Assembly: GCA_033239525.1 (NCBI GenBank)
Contig: BSYO01000035.1
Coordinates: 1,398,965-1,462,964, forward strand
Origin: Nepenthes gracilis
Lineage: Eukaryota; Streptophyta; Magnoliopsida; Caryophyllales; Nepenthaceae
Direction: 5' to 3'
DNA: 64,000 bases
Part shown: one piece after another, positions 34,350 through 46,870 of the stretch
How positions within the stretch are numbered: the stretch's first letter is position 1
Layout: each line of letters opens with the position of its first letter
Program-made: the position numbers and the translations under genes
Notes under the pieces: model-generated
Database searches by the model: none
What the model was told of the DNA's origin: nothing
Seen by the model: only the letters and a program-made list of their open reading frames with translations

Positions 34350-36590
34350 AAACTTATTATTGTCACTATCGGGCTTCAATTTTATCGGTAAACTGCCCTC
34401 AATGGTAGACATAAGTAAGCCTTCACAGCTAACCTTACTCGATCTATCAGAAAACTTACTGGACAGGGAAGTACCATCTTGTTCATTTAGTGTACCATCA
34501 CTAAAGATGTTACACTTGGCCTACAATCAATTTTCTGGCCAACTTACTATTAGCAAGGCAGTTGTGAGTAGTTCATCACTAATGAATCGCTCTTCTCTGA
34601 TGTCATTGTTCCTATAGAGCTGCAATTTTTTCGGACCACTTCCACTTGGATTTGGAATATTACCCGAGATATTATCCTCTCAAATAACTGGTTTACCGAT
34701 GAACTACCTTCAATGTTAGGCATAAGTAAGCTTTCACAACTAACCTGGCTCGATCTATCAGAAAACTTACTGGACGGGAAAGTACCATCTTGGTTATTCA
34801 GTCTACCATCACTGGACATGTTAAACTTGGCCAACAATCAATTTTCTGGCCTACTTACTGTCATTGAGGATGCGGCGAGCAATAACACGACTCTGTTGAA
34901 ATATATCATTCTTATCAGTAATATGATGCAAAGATCAACCCCAAATTCAATTTTTGAGCTCGTTAGCTTTATACGCCTCACGCTTTCATCAAACAATTTG
35001 AGTGACGTCATCGAACTTGATATGTTCTGCAAGCTAAAAAACCTCACAGATCTCAATCTACCCTGTAATGGCCTATCATTGTTGATGAAGAGCAGTAGCA
35101 CTATCAGCTCTAATGTCGCCGCCTGCCCAAGATTACTTATCCTAGAATGCTCGTCTTGCAACATAATTGAATTCCCGATTTCTTTAAGAACTGAAGAAGA
35201 TCTGATAGTGCTAGACCACTCTAATAACAAAATTCAAGGTGACATCCCAAAATGGACAAAAGACATCGATAATGATTCGTTATCTCACTTGGATCTCTTC
35301 AACAACTTTCTTACCGGCGGCTTGGACCTTCAATAGAAGAACTTGCAGTATATTGACCTTCATTCTAACAAATTTGAGGGACTAACTCCTATCACGTTGC
35401 CCTTTGCTCATGTGCTCTTAGCTTCGAATAATAGCTTTGTTGGAGAAATACCTTCTGGCATTTGTACATTGGCCTCGCTTCACATCCTCGATTTGTTTTA
35501 TAACTCTTTGAGTGGTGAGATATCATGGTGTTTAAAAAATTTCAGTGACCAACTCTCTGTGTTGGATCTAAGATCAAACAAACTTCATGGAACTATTCCT
35601 TCGAGCTTTGGAAATTGCAGTAGTTTGCCGACCATGGTCTTGAATGGGAATCAATTGGGAGGGCAGCTGCCACCATCTTTGCTGAGCGGTCAAGGGCTAC
35701 AAGTTCTTGATGTGGGAAACAACAATTTTAAGGATACATTCCCTTACTGGTTAGGATCCCTTCCAGAGCTGCAAGCCTTAATCTTGCACACTAACAGCTT
35801 CCATGGCAATGTAGGAACCTCCAAGGGAAAGCACCTATTTTCCAAGCTACGAATTTTTGACATCTCCAATAATAGCTTTAATAGTACACTGCCAAGTAGT
35901 TTTCTACAATGTTTCAAAGCTATGATGAATTCTACTGAATATAGAGGGAAATTGCAATATTTGAGCGAATCCTACTACAAGGATTCCGTTATGCTGAAGG
36001 TGAAAGGACATGATCCCAAATTCGTTAGGATCCTGACTGTAATAACTACCATCGACGTTTCGAATAATAAACTCAAAGGAGAAATCCCGAAGGTGATCAG
36101 GGAGCCGGATTCACTGCGGTGGCTCAACCTTGCTCACAACAACTTCATTGGTCGTATCCCACCATCCCTCGCAAGCTTGAGCGAGCCTGAGTCTTTAGAC
36201 TCATCTTCCAATAAGTTGGTGGGCCAGATTCCTGAGGAACTAGCTAGTTTGACATCTCTCGAATTCTTCAATGTGCCTCAAAACTGACTTGTGGGACCTA
36301 TACCATAGGGCCAACAGTTTGCCACATTTGAAAATAACTCGAAACCTTGGGTTGTGTGGGAATCTGCTATCGGAGAAGTGTGAGGATGATGAATCACCAT
36401 CACAACCTCCACCAAGGATGGTTCAAGATGGCAGTGATTCTGAATACAAATGCACATTTGGTTGGGAAATTGTTGGGATCGGATATGATGTGGGATGACT
36501 ATCGGGTTGGTTGCCGGCATTACGTTGTCATCCGTTTGGCTACTGGGATTGGCTTGCCGATTAAAAAATGCTAGCAATCGACTTTTTCAA
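34350..36590 (+). pseudogene. RLP-3: truncated and frameshifted LRR receptor-like pseudogene
   Basis: It starts abruptly inside an LRR ('LSLSGFNF') right after upstream AT-rich DNA, so the signal peptide, N-cap and early LRRs are gone. About 22 codons are also deleted between 'NF' and 'GKLPS'. Lesions: TAG at 34615, a 1-nt deletion near 34640, TAG at 35334 (TGG in RLP-1), TGA at 36285 (CGA in paralogues), TAG at 36306 (CAG), an 8-nt deletion near 36343 and another shift near 36488. Long LRR stretches survive, including 34713-35336 and 35343-36287 in one frame. The C-terminal membrane span is recognisable only in shifted frames. Confidence 0.88.
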
Positions 36591-37985
36591 GAAAGAAAAC
36601 AAAAATTACTCCGCATATAAATTGTATAAATATGAAGGTAGCAAGTGTTATTTATAAGAATTTTATTGGATTATAACTATTTATAAATCACTAAAATTAT
36701 TACATTGCCTTGTAATTTTATAACTAGGAAATAACATTCGTGGCATATATTAATTGTTGCATAAGGTTATTTGCTAGAAAAAATCAAAATTAATTTCTCT
36801 TCCTTTACCCTTATCTATTTTTTATCAGAAAAGTTACAAAATTTTGTATGTTGCAATGGTTTACTATATATTTATAGTTTTTTGCATCGTCACTTGGGTA
36901 GTGTGATGCAATCCGAGACCGGTAGTGACAATATTCATATAAGCCTTGAGACATTTAATTTATTTTTAAAAAATTTTGAAGTTGCATGAGATTATATAAT
37001 AAATTTAGAGATATAACTCGTCTAACTTCTAAGTTAGACATATAAAAGTTTGTATACATTGGCTGAATGGCTTATTAGTTGTCTTTTTTATTTAATGTAT
37101 TATTGTTTAACACATAATAAATTTTAGACCACATATAAGAATTATAGGTAATAAGACATATGTTACATAAAGCAATTAAGCGCAATAATAATATATTTGA
37201 TCAATCATGAATATATTTATTATAATTATAATTAAAAATAAATACATTTATTATCTTCAAAATAATTAAATAAACCTTTAGTTGATACCTATAATCCTGG
37301 TATCGTTTCGACATTTGTGGAATTTTTGGCTTCCCATCAAATTGCTCTTATGTCTATTTTTATACCTTTGCTTACTATGATATCAGTTCGTTGGTGCCTT
37401 GGCATCGGTCCAAACCCTAGCCGAGCTACTGTGAGATCGGTCCTTCCATGCAAGTGTCGGGACTTGTGACACTTGGTGAGCTTTCACTCTTACCGGAGGA
37501 TTTACTCTCGTTTGGATATCTCTGACTTTTTCTAAAATTTTAGCCATTCCATCTAGGATCTCGAATCGTTAACCTTGAAACTTGATAGCCTTTAAGTTAT
37601 TGAAATGTAGAAATATAAGTGTAAAATTTAGTGATATGTAAAATATTTATAATGAAGTTTCAGTATTTAAATATAATGTTTATGTAGTTAAGACCAGAGC
37701 TTTATACAATTTTTTAAAATGGAAACAAATTATTATGCATGTAAAAAATAATGAATTTACGAAATAAACTAGTACATGTATAAGTATTTGAATAAGAAAA
37801 CATTCAAAATTTTTTTAAAAAATTAACAATTAAAAAAAAGGGTTTAGATATATTTATTTTCACTTGCATTTATCAATAATCAGCTTGATTTTCCTTTTGA
37901 TTCACCCTTTCTTTTCTTCTCTCTCTTTCTCTACCTTCTTTTAAAATCTTTATAGAAATGAGTTGAAATTGACTAGACAATCTAT
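36591..37985. repeat. Duplicon, copy 3, 3' part
   Basis: Collinear with 50591-51935. It contains the RLP 3' flank, a conserved 9-bp inverted repeat at 37020-37039, and from about 37270 sequence such as 'tcggtccaaaccctagccga' that may be the distal part of a gypsy LTR. No gene is seen. Confidence 0.8.
37020..37039. other. Perfect 9-bp inverted repeat (2-nt loop)
   Basis: GTCTAACTT and AAGTTAGAC flank CT. The same arms occur in duplicon copy 4 at 51063-51082 with loop TC. The function is unknown. It could be a hairpin, a factor-binding palindrome or a small transposon footprint. Confidence 0.6.
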
Positions 37986-38340
37986 TTATAATAAACTGAT
38001 GCATGTGAGCTAGTCAAGTTTGACCTAGACGCAAAGCAAATTCTATACAACGATCAATGCCTAATAGCTGTGTATTAGGTGTCAACATTTTGGATTAAAC
38101 ATACCCAAGTGTGCATAATAGACGTAACTATTCTATCCAAAATATACTTATGTATGGATTAAATACACATCAAATGCTACTCAAGTTTAACTCATATCGG
38201 TCTACTATTTAATTTTTGACTTGAAACTGTAATTAACCTAAAAAATTTATCAATTATTTAGATTTAGCATCACTAAAATAATTTTTATTAATTCATATAT
38301 TATATTTTTTTCTTAATATAAAAATTTTGTCCTCAAAATG
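37986..38340 (-). repeat. Probable 3' LTR remainder of gypsy relic G4
   Basis: A TATA-like ctatttataata at 37980-37992 has a GA-rich leader on its minus-strand downstream side (37915-37960). On the minus strand the sequence at 38345-38318 reads 'TTTTGAGGACAAAATTTTTA', like the end of gypsy pol just before the polypurine tract and 3' LTR. The LTR boundaries are not resolved. Confidence 0.45.
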
Positions 38341-40090
38341 TCATATTCCTCAACGAAGAATTAATTGATGAAGCTTTTTTCAGATTTTGTCTTATCTATT
38401 CTATGTGACCTCCTTGAATGAATGATCCACTTGCAAGACTATGACCAATAGAACAACCTTAGTATAGAGCATTTGATTATGTCTAATCAAAATTTAAACT
38501 CATTTCTCAATATATATTAAATTTTCATTGTTCCTAAACAGCTTCTATTTAATAATATATCAGGCATCATAGACGTATTTGTGAAGTATTGATATAAGAA
38601 AGACATTGTGGGCACCCCCTAGGCTTGGATGCAAAACTAATTGTTAAGCTACCTCTACAAGATTTTGAACGACCCAATGAATCTTAGTTTTAATTTATCC
38701 TTTAACTAAAATCGAATGATTTTCTTTAATGGAGATATCTTTAAAAATATATGATTCCCAACTTCAAAGCTAAACTCATACCTTCTACAATCCGCATAAC
38801 TCTTCTATCAGTTATGAGAAATTTTAAGCCGATCTCGAATCAAATAAATTTTATCTGACATCTCTTGAAACAATTTGGTCCCAAAAGTCTTGTGTCTCCA
38901 ATCCCTTCTAAATGAATCAAGGAACAAAATTTTCTTCTGTGTAAAACTTTGAAAGGGATTATATAATACTTGCTTGATAACTAATGTAGGCAAACTCAGC
39001 TAGTGGTAAATAGTCATCACTATTTTTTTTGCATCTCTAAGTTTGAAGCTTTTAGCGTGTCTTCTAGAATTTAAATTGTCTGTTTTAATTGTCCAACTAT
39101 TTAGGGAAGACAAATTGTACTAAATTATAAGTTGATACCCAACTCCCAAAATAGACTTTTTTAAAATTCAGACATGAACCGTGGATCTCAATTTAGTATG
39201 AATGAAGTTGAGATCCCACGAAGCCTAACTATCTCTTTTATTTTTATTAATTATTATTTTTATATATTATTTTTTAAAAAAAAATTTATTAATTATATAT
39301 AGATTTATTATAGAGCATTTGATTCTATCTTCTCAAAATTTAAACTCGTTTCTCAATATATATTAAATCTTTATTGATCCTAAATGGTTTATATTCAATA
39401 ATGTGTGAGGCATCGTAGACATATTTGTGAAGTATTGATACATGAAAGACATTGTGGATATCCATAGGCTTGGAGGCAAAGCTAATTATTAAGCTACTTC
39501 TCTAATCTTCTCTAAGATTTTAACAAACCCAATGAACTTTAGCTTCAATTTTTCCTTTATTCTAAATTGAGAGATTTCTTTTAATGGAGATATTTTTAAA
39601 AATACATGGTTTTCATCTTCAAAGCAGAGATTGTACCTTTTACATTTTGCATAACTCTTCTATCAAATAAAATTTATTTGACATCTCCTGAGACAATCTT
39701 GTCCCAAAAGTCTTATGTCTCCAATCCCTTCTAACTGAATTAGGGAATGAAATATTCTTCTATGTAAAACTTTGAAATGGGTTATATCGATACTTGCTTA
39801 ATAATTATTATAGACAAACTCAGTTAGTGGTAAGTAGTCTTCACTATTTTCTTTCATCTCTAAAATTGAAGCTCGTAGCATGTTTTTCTAGATTTGAATT
39901 ATGTATTCTAATTTCCTATCCATTTAGGAATGACAAGTTATACTGAATTTCAAGTTGATACCCAACGCTCGATGTGGGCTCTTCCAAAATTTACATATGA
40001 ACCTTGGATCTCAATTTAGTCCGAATGAAGTTGAGATCCCATGAAACCTACCTATCTTATTTATTTTCATTAATTATTATTTTTATTAAT
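38341..40090 (-). pseudogene. G4 gypsy integrase C-terminal relic, tandemly duplicated
   Basis: The minus-strand ORF at 38993-38808 gives 'DFWDQ'-type frames and 'MSDKIYLIRDRLKISHN', matching the gypsy integrase C-terminal region (usual form: ETTEKIRLIRDRLKTAQSRQ). Nearby frames give 'LPLAEFAY', another integrase motif. The segment 38463-39310 is repeated at 39311-40090 with scattered changes (both start tatagagcatttgatt and end near gttgagatccca). All frames are broken. Confidence 0.65.
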
Positions 40091-40296
40091 TTTGTTATAT
40101 ATTAATTTTTTATTAATTTTTATTAATTATTTATATATTAATATTATGTACCTAAATAATACTATCTAAATAATTATTTTATTAATTCTATATCTATTTA
40201 ATTTAATATTTAGTATATAATAATATTTTGAAAAAAATTGAAAATATAAAATTGCCATTTAATACGTCATCGAATTCGGGTTATTGTAAGGATTTA
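40091..40296. other. AT-rich spacer, no feature
   Basis: Runs of attaattattttta-type sequence with no ORF, repeat family or RNA that I can recognise. Confidence 0.6.
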
Positions 40297-42160
40297 GGAG
40301 CCACTTGGTCTTTCTCAGCAGGTCCAATTGAAGCGGGTCTAGTCTCCATCACTGCGAATCTGGATCCTATACACCACAACTAAAAATAAAAAGTCAGAAT
40401 ATTAACGAGACTCATTTCTCAATATATCATTCGATACTCAAATTAGAAATCATTCCATAAGAAAGAAAAGAAATGATGATATTAAGTCAATTAGTAAATG
40501 AACAAAGAAAGGGAGATTGAGTGTGGACCGAAGATTGAACTCCGGTGTTGTGCTCGACGTGGAATGGCTTAGTGGTGCGCTCGACTGAGAGCAGCTTAAA
40601 GATGGAGATGCGCTCGATTGGGAGCGGCTTAGAGGGTGAGATGGTGTAAACTGCTGGGTGTGGCTTGGAGAGAGGGAGAGATCCAGTCGCTAAGGAGCAG
40701 TGTGGTATGTGAAATGTGTGCTCACAGGTTTGAGTAGCCTTGGAAAGAGGGACTCCTTTGCTCTTTGAGGGGCACTCGAGTGCATAAGTTTACTTTCTTT
40801 GGGGGCTTAAGGAGGTCGGATTGTTTGCCCCTTCCTGCAATGGTAAAGGAGTATTTATAGTTGATGGAAGCGGTTCAACCTCCTTTGGGCTTCACGGCAA
40901 GTGGCAGTTGCCTGCGCGGATGCGCTGAGTTGTCCAAACGATTGCGGGTGCTTGCTATGGCAACCATTGTTATCAGCTAATTACTCCTTCCTGAATTAGG
41001 ACAATTTTGGAGATCTCTGCTCTAGGGCTACCTTCTTAGGATTGATTCATTGAGTCAAAATTATAATCCAGATGGTGCACAATCTTGGACAAAATATGCC
41101 CAGGGAAGTAACTACCATATTCGGGAGATACCCGATCTTAGGCGATATTCGGGAGATATCTGCTGAGTTATTTGGGACGATTATGATAAGTCCCTGCTGC
41201 ACCGCCTATCAGTTAGAGAGCAAGAGGTGTTCCCATAAAATAACCCTAGTTGCACGTTCTTGGCTGTTGGACTCGGGTCGACCTGCTTGGTCCTAGTCCT
41301 TTGCGTGGTCCCACTGTGGGCCACTGCCCTCTAGGCCCATCCTTTATCTTTGGGATTAGTCTCTGGATCGGCTCATTTACGGCTATAGCCATCACTAGCT
41401 CCCAGGTCATAAAGTTTGAATTTTTTAACTATCGATATGTTCATTGATGGGACGCCAGTTATCTTCCTTGGGCAATCCTTCCCCAGGTTGCCTGTTGATT
41501 CGCTATCTAGTCAGTTTTGGCATGATTCTTTGCACCCAGTGATTCTCTGCGGATTATACTGATGTGAAAGATTTTCAACATTTAATGACTTGTGACCTCT
41601 TCCCCCACTATAAATAGAGGGACCCCTACGCCTTGCATCATGATTCATCCACACAAGTTAAGGGGTGTGAGGATTCGGAGTTGACATGGGACCTGTGCTA
41701 CGATTAGCTGGGATCGGAGGAAGTTTGTCTCTGATGTTTTAAGGCGACATCCTGAGATGCGCAGGGAGTCTGCCTTAGTTACTTCTTTTCATATAGAGAA
41801 CCGCTTTGGTTATCTCTTTTAATGTCCATCCTAGAGTCGAGCCTATCTCCTGGTTATGGCGAGGTAAGGCTTCCCTTTCACTGTAGCCCGCCCTTGGGTG
41901 ATGGCCTATTTTTGGGACAATTAGTCTTCTTCTTTGGCTCCTCTAGAGTGGCAGTGCACAGGAGCCTCGCCTTGCTAACCGTTAAGGGCACATTAGCTGC
42001 TCTTTCGAGCCTCCTTTTTAGGGACAAGTGCTTGCTTTCCATTTGGGTATTTGTTCTTGTAAAGCAGGGCATTAGTAATCGAGTCATCGTTCCATGTATT
42101 TTTCACTTTTTTTTGAATTATACCACCACCATTTTCAGTTTTATACTTTGTAAAAGAAAT
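40297..42160 (+). mobile_element. LTR-like 5' part of truncated retroelement G5
   Basis: It may begin TGTAAGGATTTAGGAGCC at 40297. A strong TATA box ctataaatagaggg lies at 41611-41624 in GC-balanced sequence, followed by a plausible leader. A second TATA-like gtatttatag is at 40851. Internal near-repeats (tattcgggagata / atattcgggagata, 41120-41160) occur. No second LTR is seen, so the limits are inferred from base composition and the gag-like ORF that follows. Confidence 0.4.
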
Positions 42161-42699
42161 TAGTGATTGGAACTACTGAGCCCTTTTCTTGATGTAGGTG
42201 TAGCGTTCAAATGTCGCTCTCTTCGTTTCTTGATGACTTTGAAACAAACCGCTTGGGCTGCTAGCGGCCTAGTCTTTTGGTGGTTCTGACTCACAATGGT
42301 TCGTCCCGGGCACCAGGTTGGGTTATGGGCATGCTGAATCGGCCACGAGCTTGTCATAGTTGTGTGCCACTATTTTTGCCACTTTGGGAAATGGGGCATT
42401 GTGGTATTGGAACTTGTGCTATCCTATTGATTGGCATATCCAAATCTGTTAGGGTCAGCTATATGCGTAGGAAGACGCAACATTAAGCCATCATTATTGA
42501 TGTAGGGCGGCTAATGTGCCACGATGCCTTGTGACATGGGCATGTGTCACGGCCATTATGGAGGACGCCTTTTCAGTATACCCCAATGACGCCGTTTCAG
42601 GGCTTTGGCTATTTAAGCACTAGCCCTTCTACCATTTCTGCACTTTTTTGTTTTTCGAATCGCTTGACCCATTTTGCCTTCCTCTTGCTTCCCACTTTC

Positions 42700-43065
42700 A
42701 TGACATCTCGGGGAGTCACCGTGATCCCTTCTGTTCTCACTAGCCGGGATATAGTGTCCCTGTACAAGAAATACAATATACCTAGCAATATCCCGTACAT
42801 TGCTCCTGAGGTCGATAATATTGCTTACGACCCTCCTTCGGGATTCATCATCATTTGTGATGAGCACTTAAAGGGTGGCCATTGCATTCCCTTTGCGAAC
42901 GAGCTGAGCAGGATCTTGAGAGCTCTAGAGATCCCTACGGCTCACCTCCACTCTAATGTCGTGCGATACCTTGTGTCTTTGTGTATCTTTTGTCATGCCA
43001 AGGGTATTTCTCCGGACTTTGGGGGTGTGCAGGCCATCTTCTGCTTCAATCGGGAGCTCGATTAG
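42700..43065 (+). pseudogene. G5 gag-like N-terminal domain (plant 'putative gypsy type transposon' family)
   Basis: ATG at 42700 opens 121 codons: MTSRGVTVIPSVLTSRDI..., then 'GFIIICDEHLKGGHCIPFAN', 'RILRALEIPTAHLHSNVVRY' and 'FGGVQAIFCFNREL'. The pattern (hydrophobic block, LP-FxxxLxxxLxxLxIxPxQLHPNxxR, then a second helix block) resembles the N-terminal domain found in many plant gypsy-like elements (Pfam 'Transposase_28' type). TATA-like ctatttaa lies at 42608. After the TAG at 43063 related frames continue to about 43235, where the RLP upstream block begins, so the element is truncated. The domain assignment is from memory of the motif pattern. Confidence 0.5.
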
Positions 43066-43235
43066 ATCTCCTTCATCCCTCACTCTTGGGGAAACCCTGG
43101 CTCAGTGAATAGATGAAAGGATCCCTACTTTTATTTGGCAACCAGTTTAGGGTGGTGTATCTCGAACCAGTGAGATAAGATTAACAATGCCTATTCTGGC
43201 AAGGTCTCGGAGCAGGAGTTGTCAACACGCCGCTT

Positions 43236-44230
43236 GACGAAACTTTTTAGTGGCAAAATAAAAATTCATCACTAAAAGTTTAGTGATAAATTTTTTGTGA
43301 CGAATTTATATTTTGTCAATAAATCTTTTAGTGATAAATTTATAAATGATAGTGACAAAATATTTTGTTATTAAAGGTAAATTGTTATACTGATCGGAAT
43401 ATATATATATGTATGTATTGAAATTATAAGTTGATTAAGGAGGAAATTAATCGTAATTTTTGTTGCAATTCGAACATCATAGGATTAGTCTAGATAGTTG
43501 GATAAGATATATATGAAAAATATGTATAAGGATAAGTGAAATAGAAGATATTATGGTAAATTTGATGAATAGAGGACTGTGTGGCCTTATCATAAGGTGA
43601 CCGCATAGAATACTTAGATATTCTTACTAATTTTTTATATTTACGATTTCTTTTGTATTTCTTTCAATTATTATAATATAAACTTTTTTAATATTAATTT
43701 CATGTCTAATGATTAAGATCGATTTGTTTTTAAAGTAGAATAGTTAAAGACTTGCGAAAGCGATAAGGAAGTCTTCCTTGACTATTCATCATATAGACTA
43801 TTTATTTATAATAATACTTTTTGTATAGTTTAATTATTTGATTTTTGATTATATTTTTTAGAAAATATTTTAGTGGGGGAGTAATTTTTAATATTATTTA
43901 TTAAAGGAGATTATTTTTATTATTTATAAGAAGAAATGGCCTCTACATGCCGTCGTTGAAAACTCAGGGTGGAATTTCTACCTCTTGTGCAATTTTTTTT
44001 TTTTTTGAATTATATTGTTGATTTTTCAAATGAATGGTATAATTTTAAATATTAAATAATATTATTTAAATAATTATTTCCATTAAATTTTTCATATGTT
44101 AGATTTGATATTTAATATATATTAATATTACAAAATAATTACAAAAATATAAAAGTTTTTTAATAATTTTTTTTTAAATTATGACTATTAAATATTGACT
44201 CAATAATTAAAAGGCATCAAATTCTCTGTA
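43236..44230. repeat. RLP upstream block and module U, copy at 43 kb
   Basis: 43236-43780 matches 3095-3810 (aactttttagtggcaaaata, tagtgataaatttataaatg, gaatagaggact) with some deletion. 43820-44220 matches the first half of module U (ttttagtgggggag, atgccgtcgttgaaaactca). No RLP gene follows it directly; the next one is 4 kb away. Confidence 0.75.
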
Positions 44231-45363
44231 ATTGGTAAAATTCATACGTGTTTTAATTTAAAAAAATATTTAAAAATTATAATATTTTCAGTAATTATCA
44301 CTATTATATATATATATATTTAATTTAATTCGCGGGGAGATGTTGTCATAATTTCTATGTACTCAGTTGCATGCTTTGTAAAGTATTCGAAGGGTCAGGA
44401 ATAAATTTTGATTAATATCATTTGTGTGTTCTTTTTTTGTTTTTTATACATATAGAATTTAGTAAATTTTAAATATAAAAAATGGACTCTTAATATAAAA
44501 TTTAAATTATAAATAACTTATAACTATTTTAGGGCAAGTTTGAATACTTCATCGATACCTTAAATTCTATATTCGACACTAATTTTGTGTTTACTTTATT
44601 TATTAATAAATTAAACATTAATTTATGCAAATAAAAAACAATCATAATTGTTAAATTTTGAATAATTTTCTTATAAGTCCCACACTCATTTATATATTGT
44701 CCTGTCGTATATCTAATACTGCATGAATCTTAATTAGAAAAAATATTAAGAGACATATGATAAGCGCCTAATCCAAATATGCGTACCACTTGTCCAAAAT
44801 AGGATATCAGATATCAGATGAGCACTTGAGATGTGTACCTGAGAGGTGTCCGATTAGTACCTGAGAGGCACTTGTACCCTATTTATACAGTAGGCTCGCT
44901 TTTGATCTGCGTTTGATGGGTGTTCGTAACCGTTTTTGATATAAAATCATCTTGACATGATTTTAAGATTATTATTGTGATTTTTTGAATTATTGAATGC
45001 CGACGCAGAGAAAAAAAGACGAAAAAGATGAAGATTTGTTTATCTGTTTGAATCTTAAATTGTCTTTCATTATCTACGAGTATTGAATATTTTATTCTTA
45101 TTATTGTAAAAAATATTTTACTGATCATTTTTTTCCTTCGCCTTGTATTCTTTATAAGTCAGGCTTATTATTACAATGTGTCGTATATTTATATTTGTTG
45201 GAGGATTTTGTGACTAAAACTCACCACTTAGTAAATATTTTTTGAACTTATCGTCCCGTTATTTTTTCTCTTATTTTCTAAAAAAAAATTTATGTAAAAT
45301 TTTATGTATTCCATTATTTGTAATTATTATTATCTATTGTGTATTATTAATTTATTTTCTCAA
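44231..45363. other. AT-rich region with LTR-like promoter motif; no gene
   Basis: Contains a short direct repeat (gtacctgagaggtgtcc / gtacctgagaggcact, 44837-44876) and TATA-like ctatttatacag at 44879. This may be a fragment of an LTR. No ORF of interest. Confidence 0.4.
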
Positions 45364-45746
45364 GGGTTCAAATAAGGGGATTCATTTATCAACAATAATG
45401 TCATATTAATTTCAAATATCAATTCACATATGATTAATGTTGAAAGCTTAGACTATAGCGGTGATATTAATATGTATAAGTATAGTTTATACTGTATGAT
45501 TAATTTTATGGCAAGGGCCAGTTACTATCATAACACCTTTATTCTGCACCCAAAAAAAAAAAAAAAGCGCTAGCTAATATTTTAATTGGTTAGGCTGGTC
45601 CAAAATAATTCAAATTTTTTAAGGTCTATATATAAATAACATGAATAATTTCACGATGGGCTACATTAATTTAAATATTTATTTATTTTAGAGATATAAA
45701 AGTTATTTAATCCAAAAAACTCAAAATACTCTTCAAGAAATTAAAA

Positions 45747-45783
<37 letters not shown>

Positions 45784-45958
45784 CAATAATTAGTGATAAT
45801 TTTCAATCTAACATTACAGTAATATACAATTGATTAATCCGACGTTTCGGAAGAAAAATTTCCCCCGTTGCACAATTGTAACTGTGTAAGTTATAATCTT
45901 GACTCCTCTATTTGTCAGTTTATCAATGGCGACATCGATGATGCAGTCCAATGAAAGG

Positions 45959-46150
45959 TTAGTTGTCAAAGGGCGTTGCGTTGCCTTCTAGTTCGGTGCG
46001 ATTGGTGTGGTTGAAGATAACGACAGAGAAAATGACTCCAAAGACGAAATGAAATTTGAATTTCAAAAGCTTTTCTGGTATCTCAGCGGCTGATTTGCAG
46101 AATGACAGGGCAAATGAAAGAAGAGAAGAGAAGAGAAGAATACGGTACAT
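45959..46150 (-). pseudogene. Unrecognised short ORF with signal-peptide-like start (copy 4)
   Basis: 63 codons, starting MYRILLFSSLLSFALSFCKS (a good signal peptide), then 'AAEIPEKLLKFKFHFVFG' and an Asn-x-Thr rich segment (NHTNRTELEGNATPF), and a stop. Copy 3 carries the homologous but differently broken sequence, in which the frame extends about 30 codons further. The likely source is the first exon of a secreted-protein gene. I do not recognise the family and see no following exon. Confidence 0.4.
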
Positions 46151-46199
46151 CTTCCTTTCCCACGCAGTTACTGTCTGGCGCAGTAAATTCTCCGGTTTA

Positions 46200-46870
46200 T
46201 ATTAATCTTTAATATAATTTGAAATATTACATAAAAATATTAATATAAAATAACTGCTTATTTTAAAAGATATTTATATAATTTTAACCATCCCATCACA
46301 CGTGAAAAATATTAGAGATATTATATAAAATATTAACGAAATTTACTTTATTTTATATTATTATTATTATTTATAATTGACAATAATTCTATGCAAGCTT
46401 AGTGAACAACTTTTTTACATTGCAGGATAAGGGTATATATATTTTACCATCTTTTAATCATCATATTTCAAGAGAATGGTGTATTGGAATGCCTTTTTAT
46501 TCCATGGTGCACCTCCTATGGAAAATATCCACATCTTCAAATGATGGATTTATGCTTTTGGGCTAGCTTAGTTAATAATTTTTTCCTTTGTAATGCGGGT
46601 ATAAAATTATGTATATTTGATTACTTTTAGACCCTCCAAAATTTAGGGTCTCATATTTTTTGTTGTCGTTTTATTCAACAACGAATGTAATATGGAATAG
46701 TTAACTATTTTTTTATACGTGAAATGATGTAAATGTTAGAAACGAATTTAACTCAGAGTAATTTTTGCATGAACTCTGGATCAAATAAGTCGAATCATAC
46801 GCAGAATAATACAATTAGTAAACTGTAGTGTCAGTACATCTTTCTAGATCACCTGTACCCTTAAATCAAT
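46200..46870. other. Copy-4-specific segment within the duplicon
   Basis: Copy 3 reads gttta-ctagctgaagc, whereas copy 4 has about 670 bp of AT-rich sequence between ggttta and ctagctataac. I see no terminal inverted repeats or ORF, so insertion in copy 4 and deletion in copy 3 are both possible. Confidence 0.7.
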
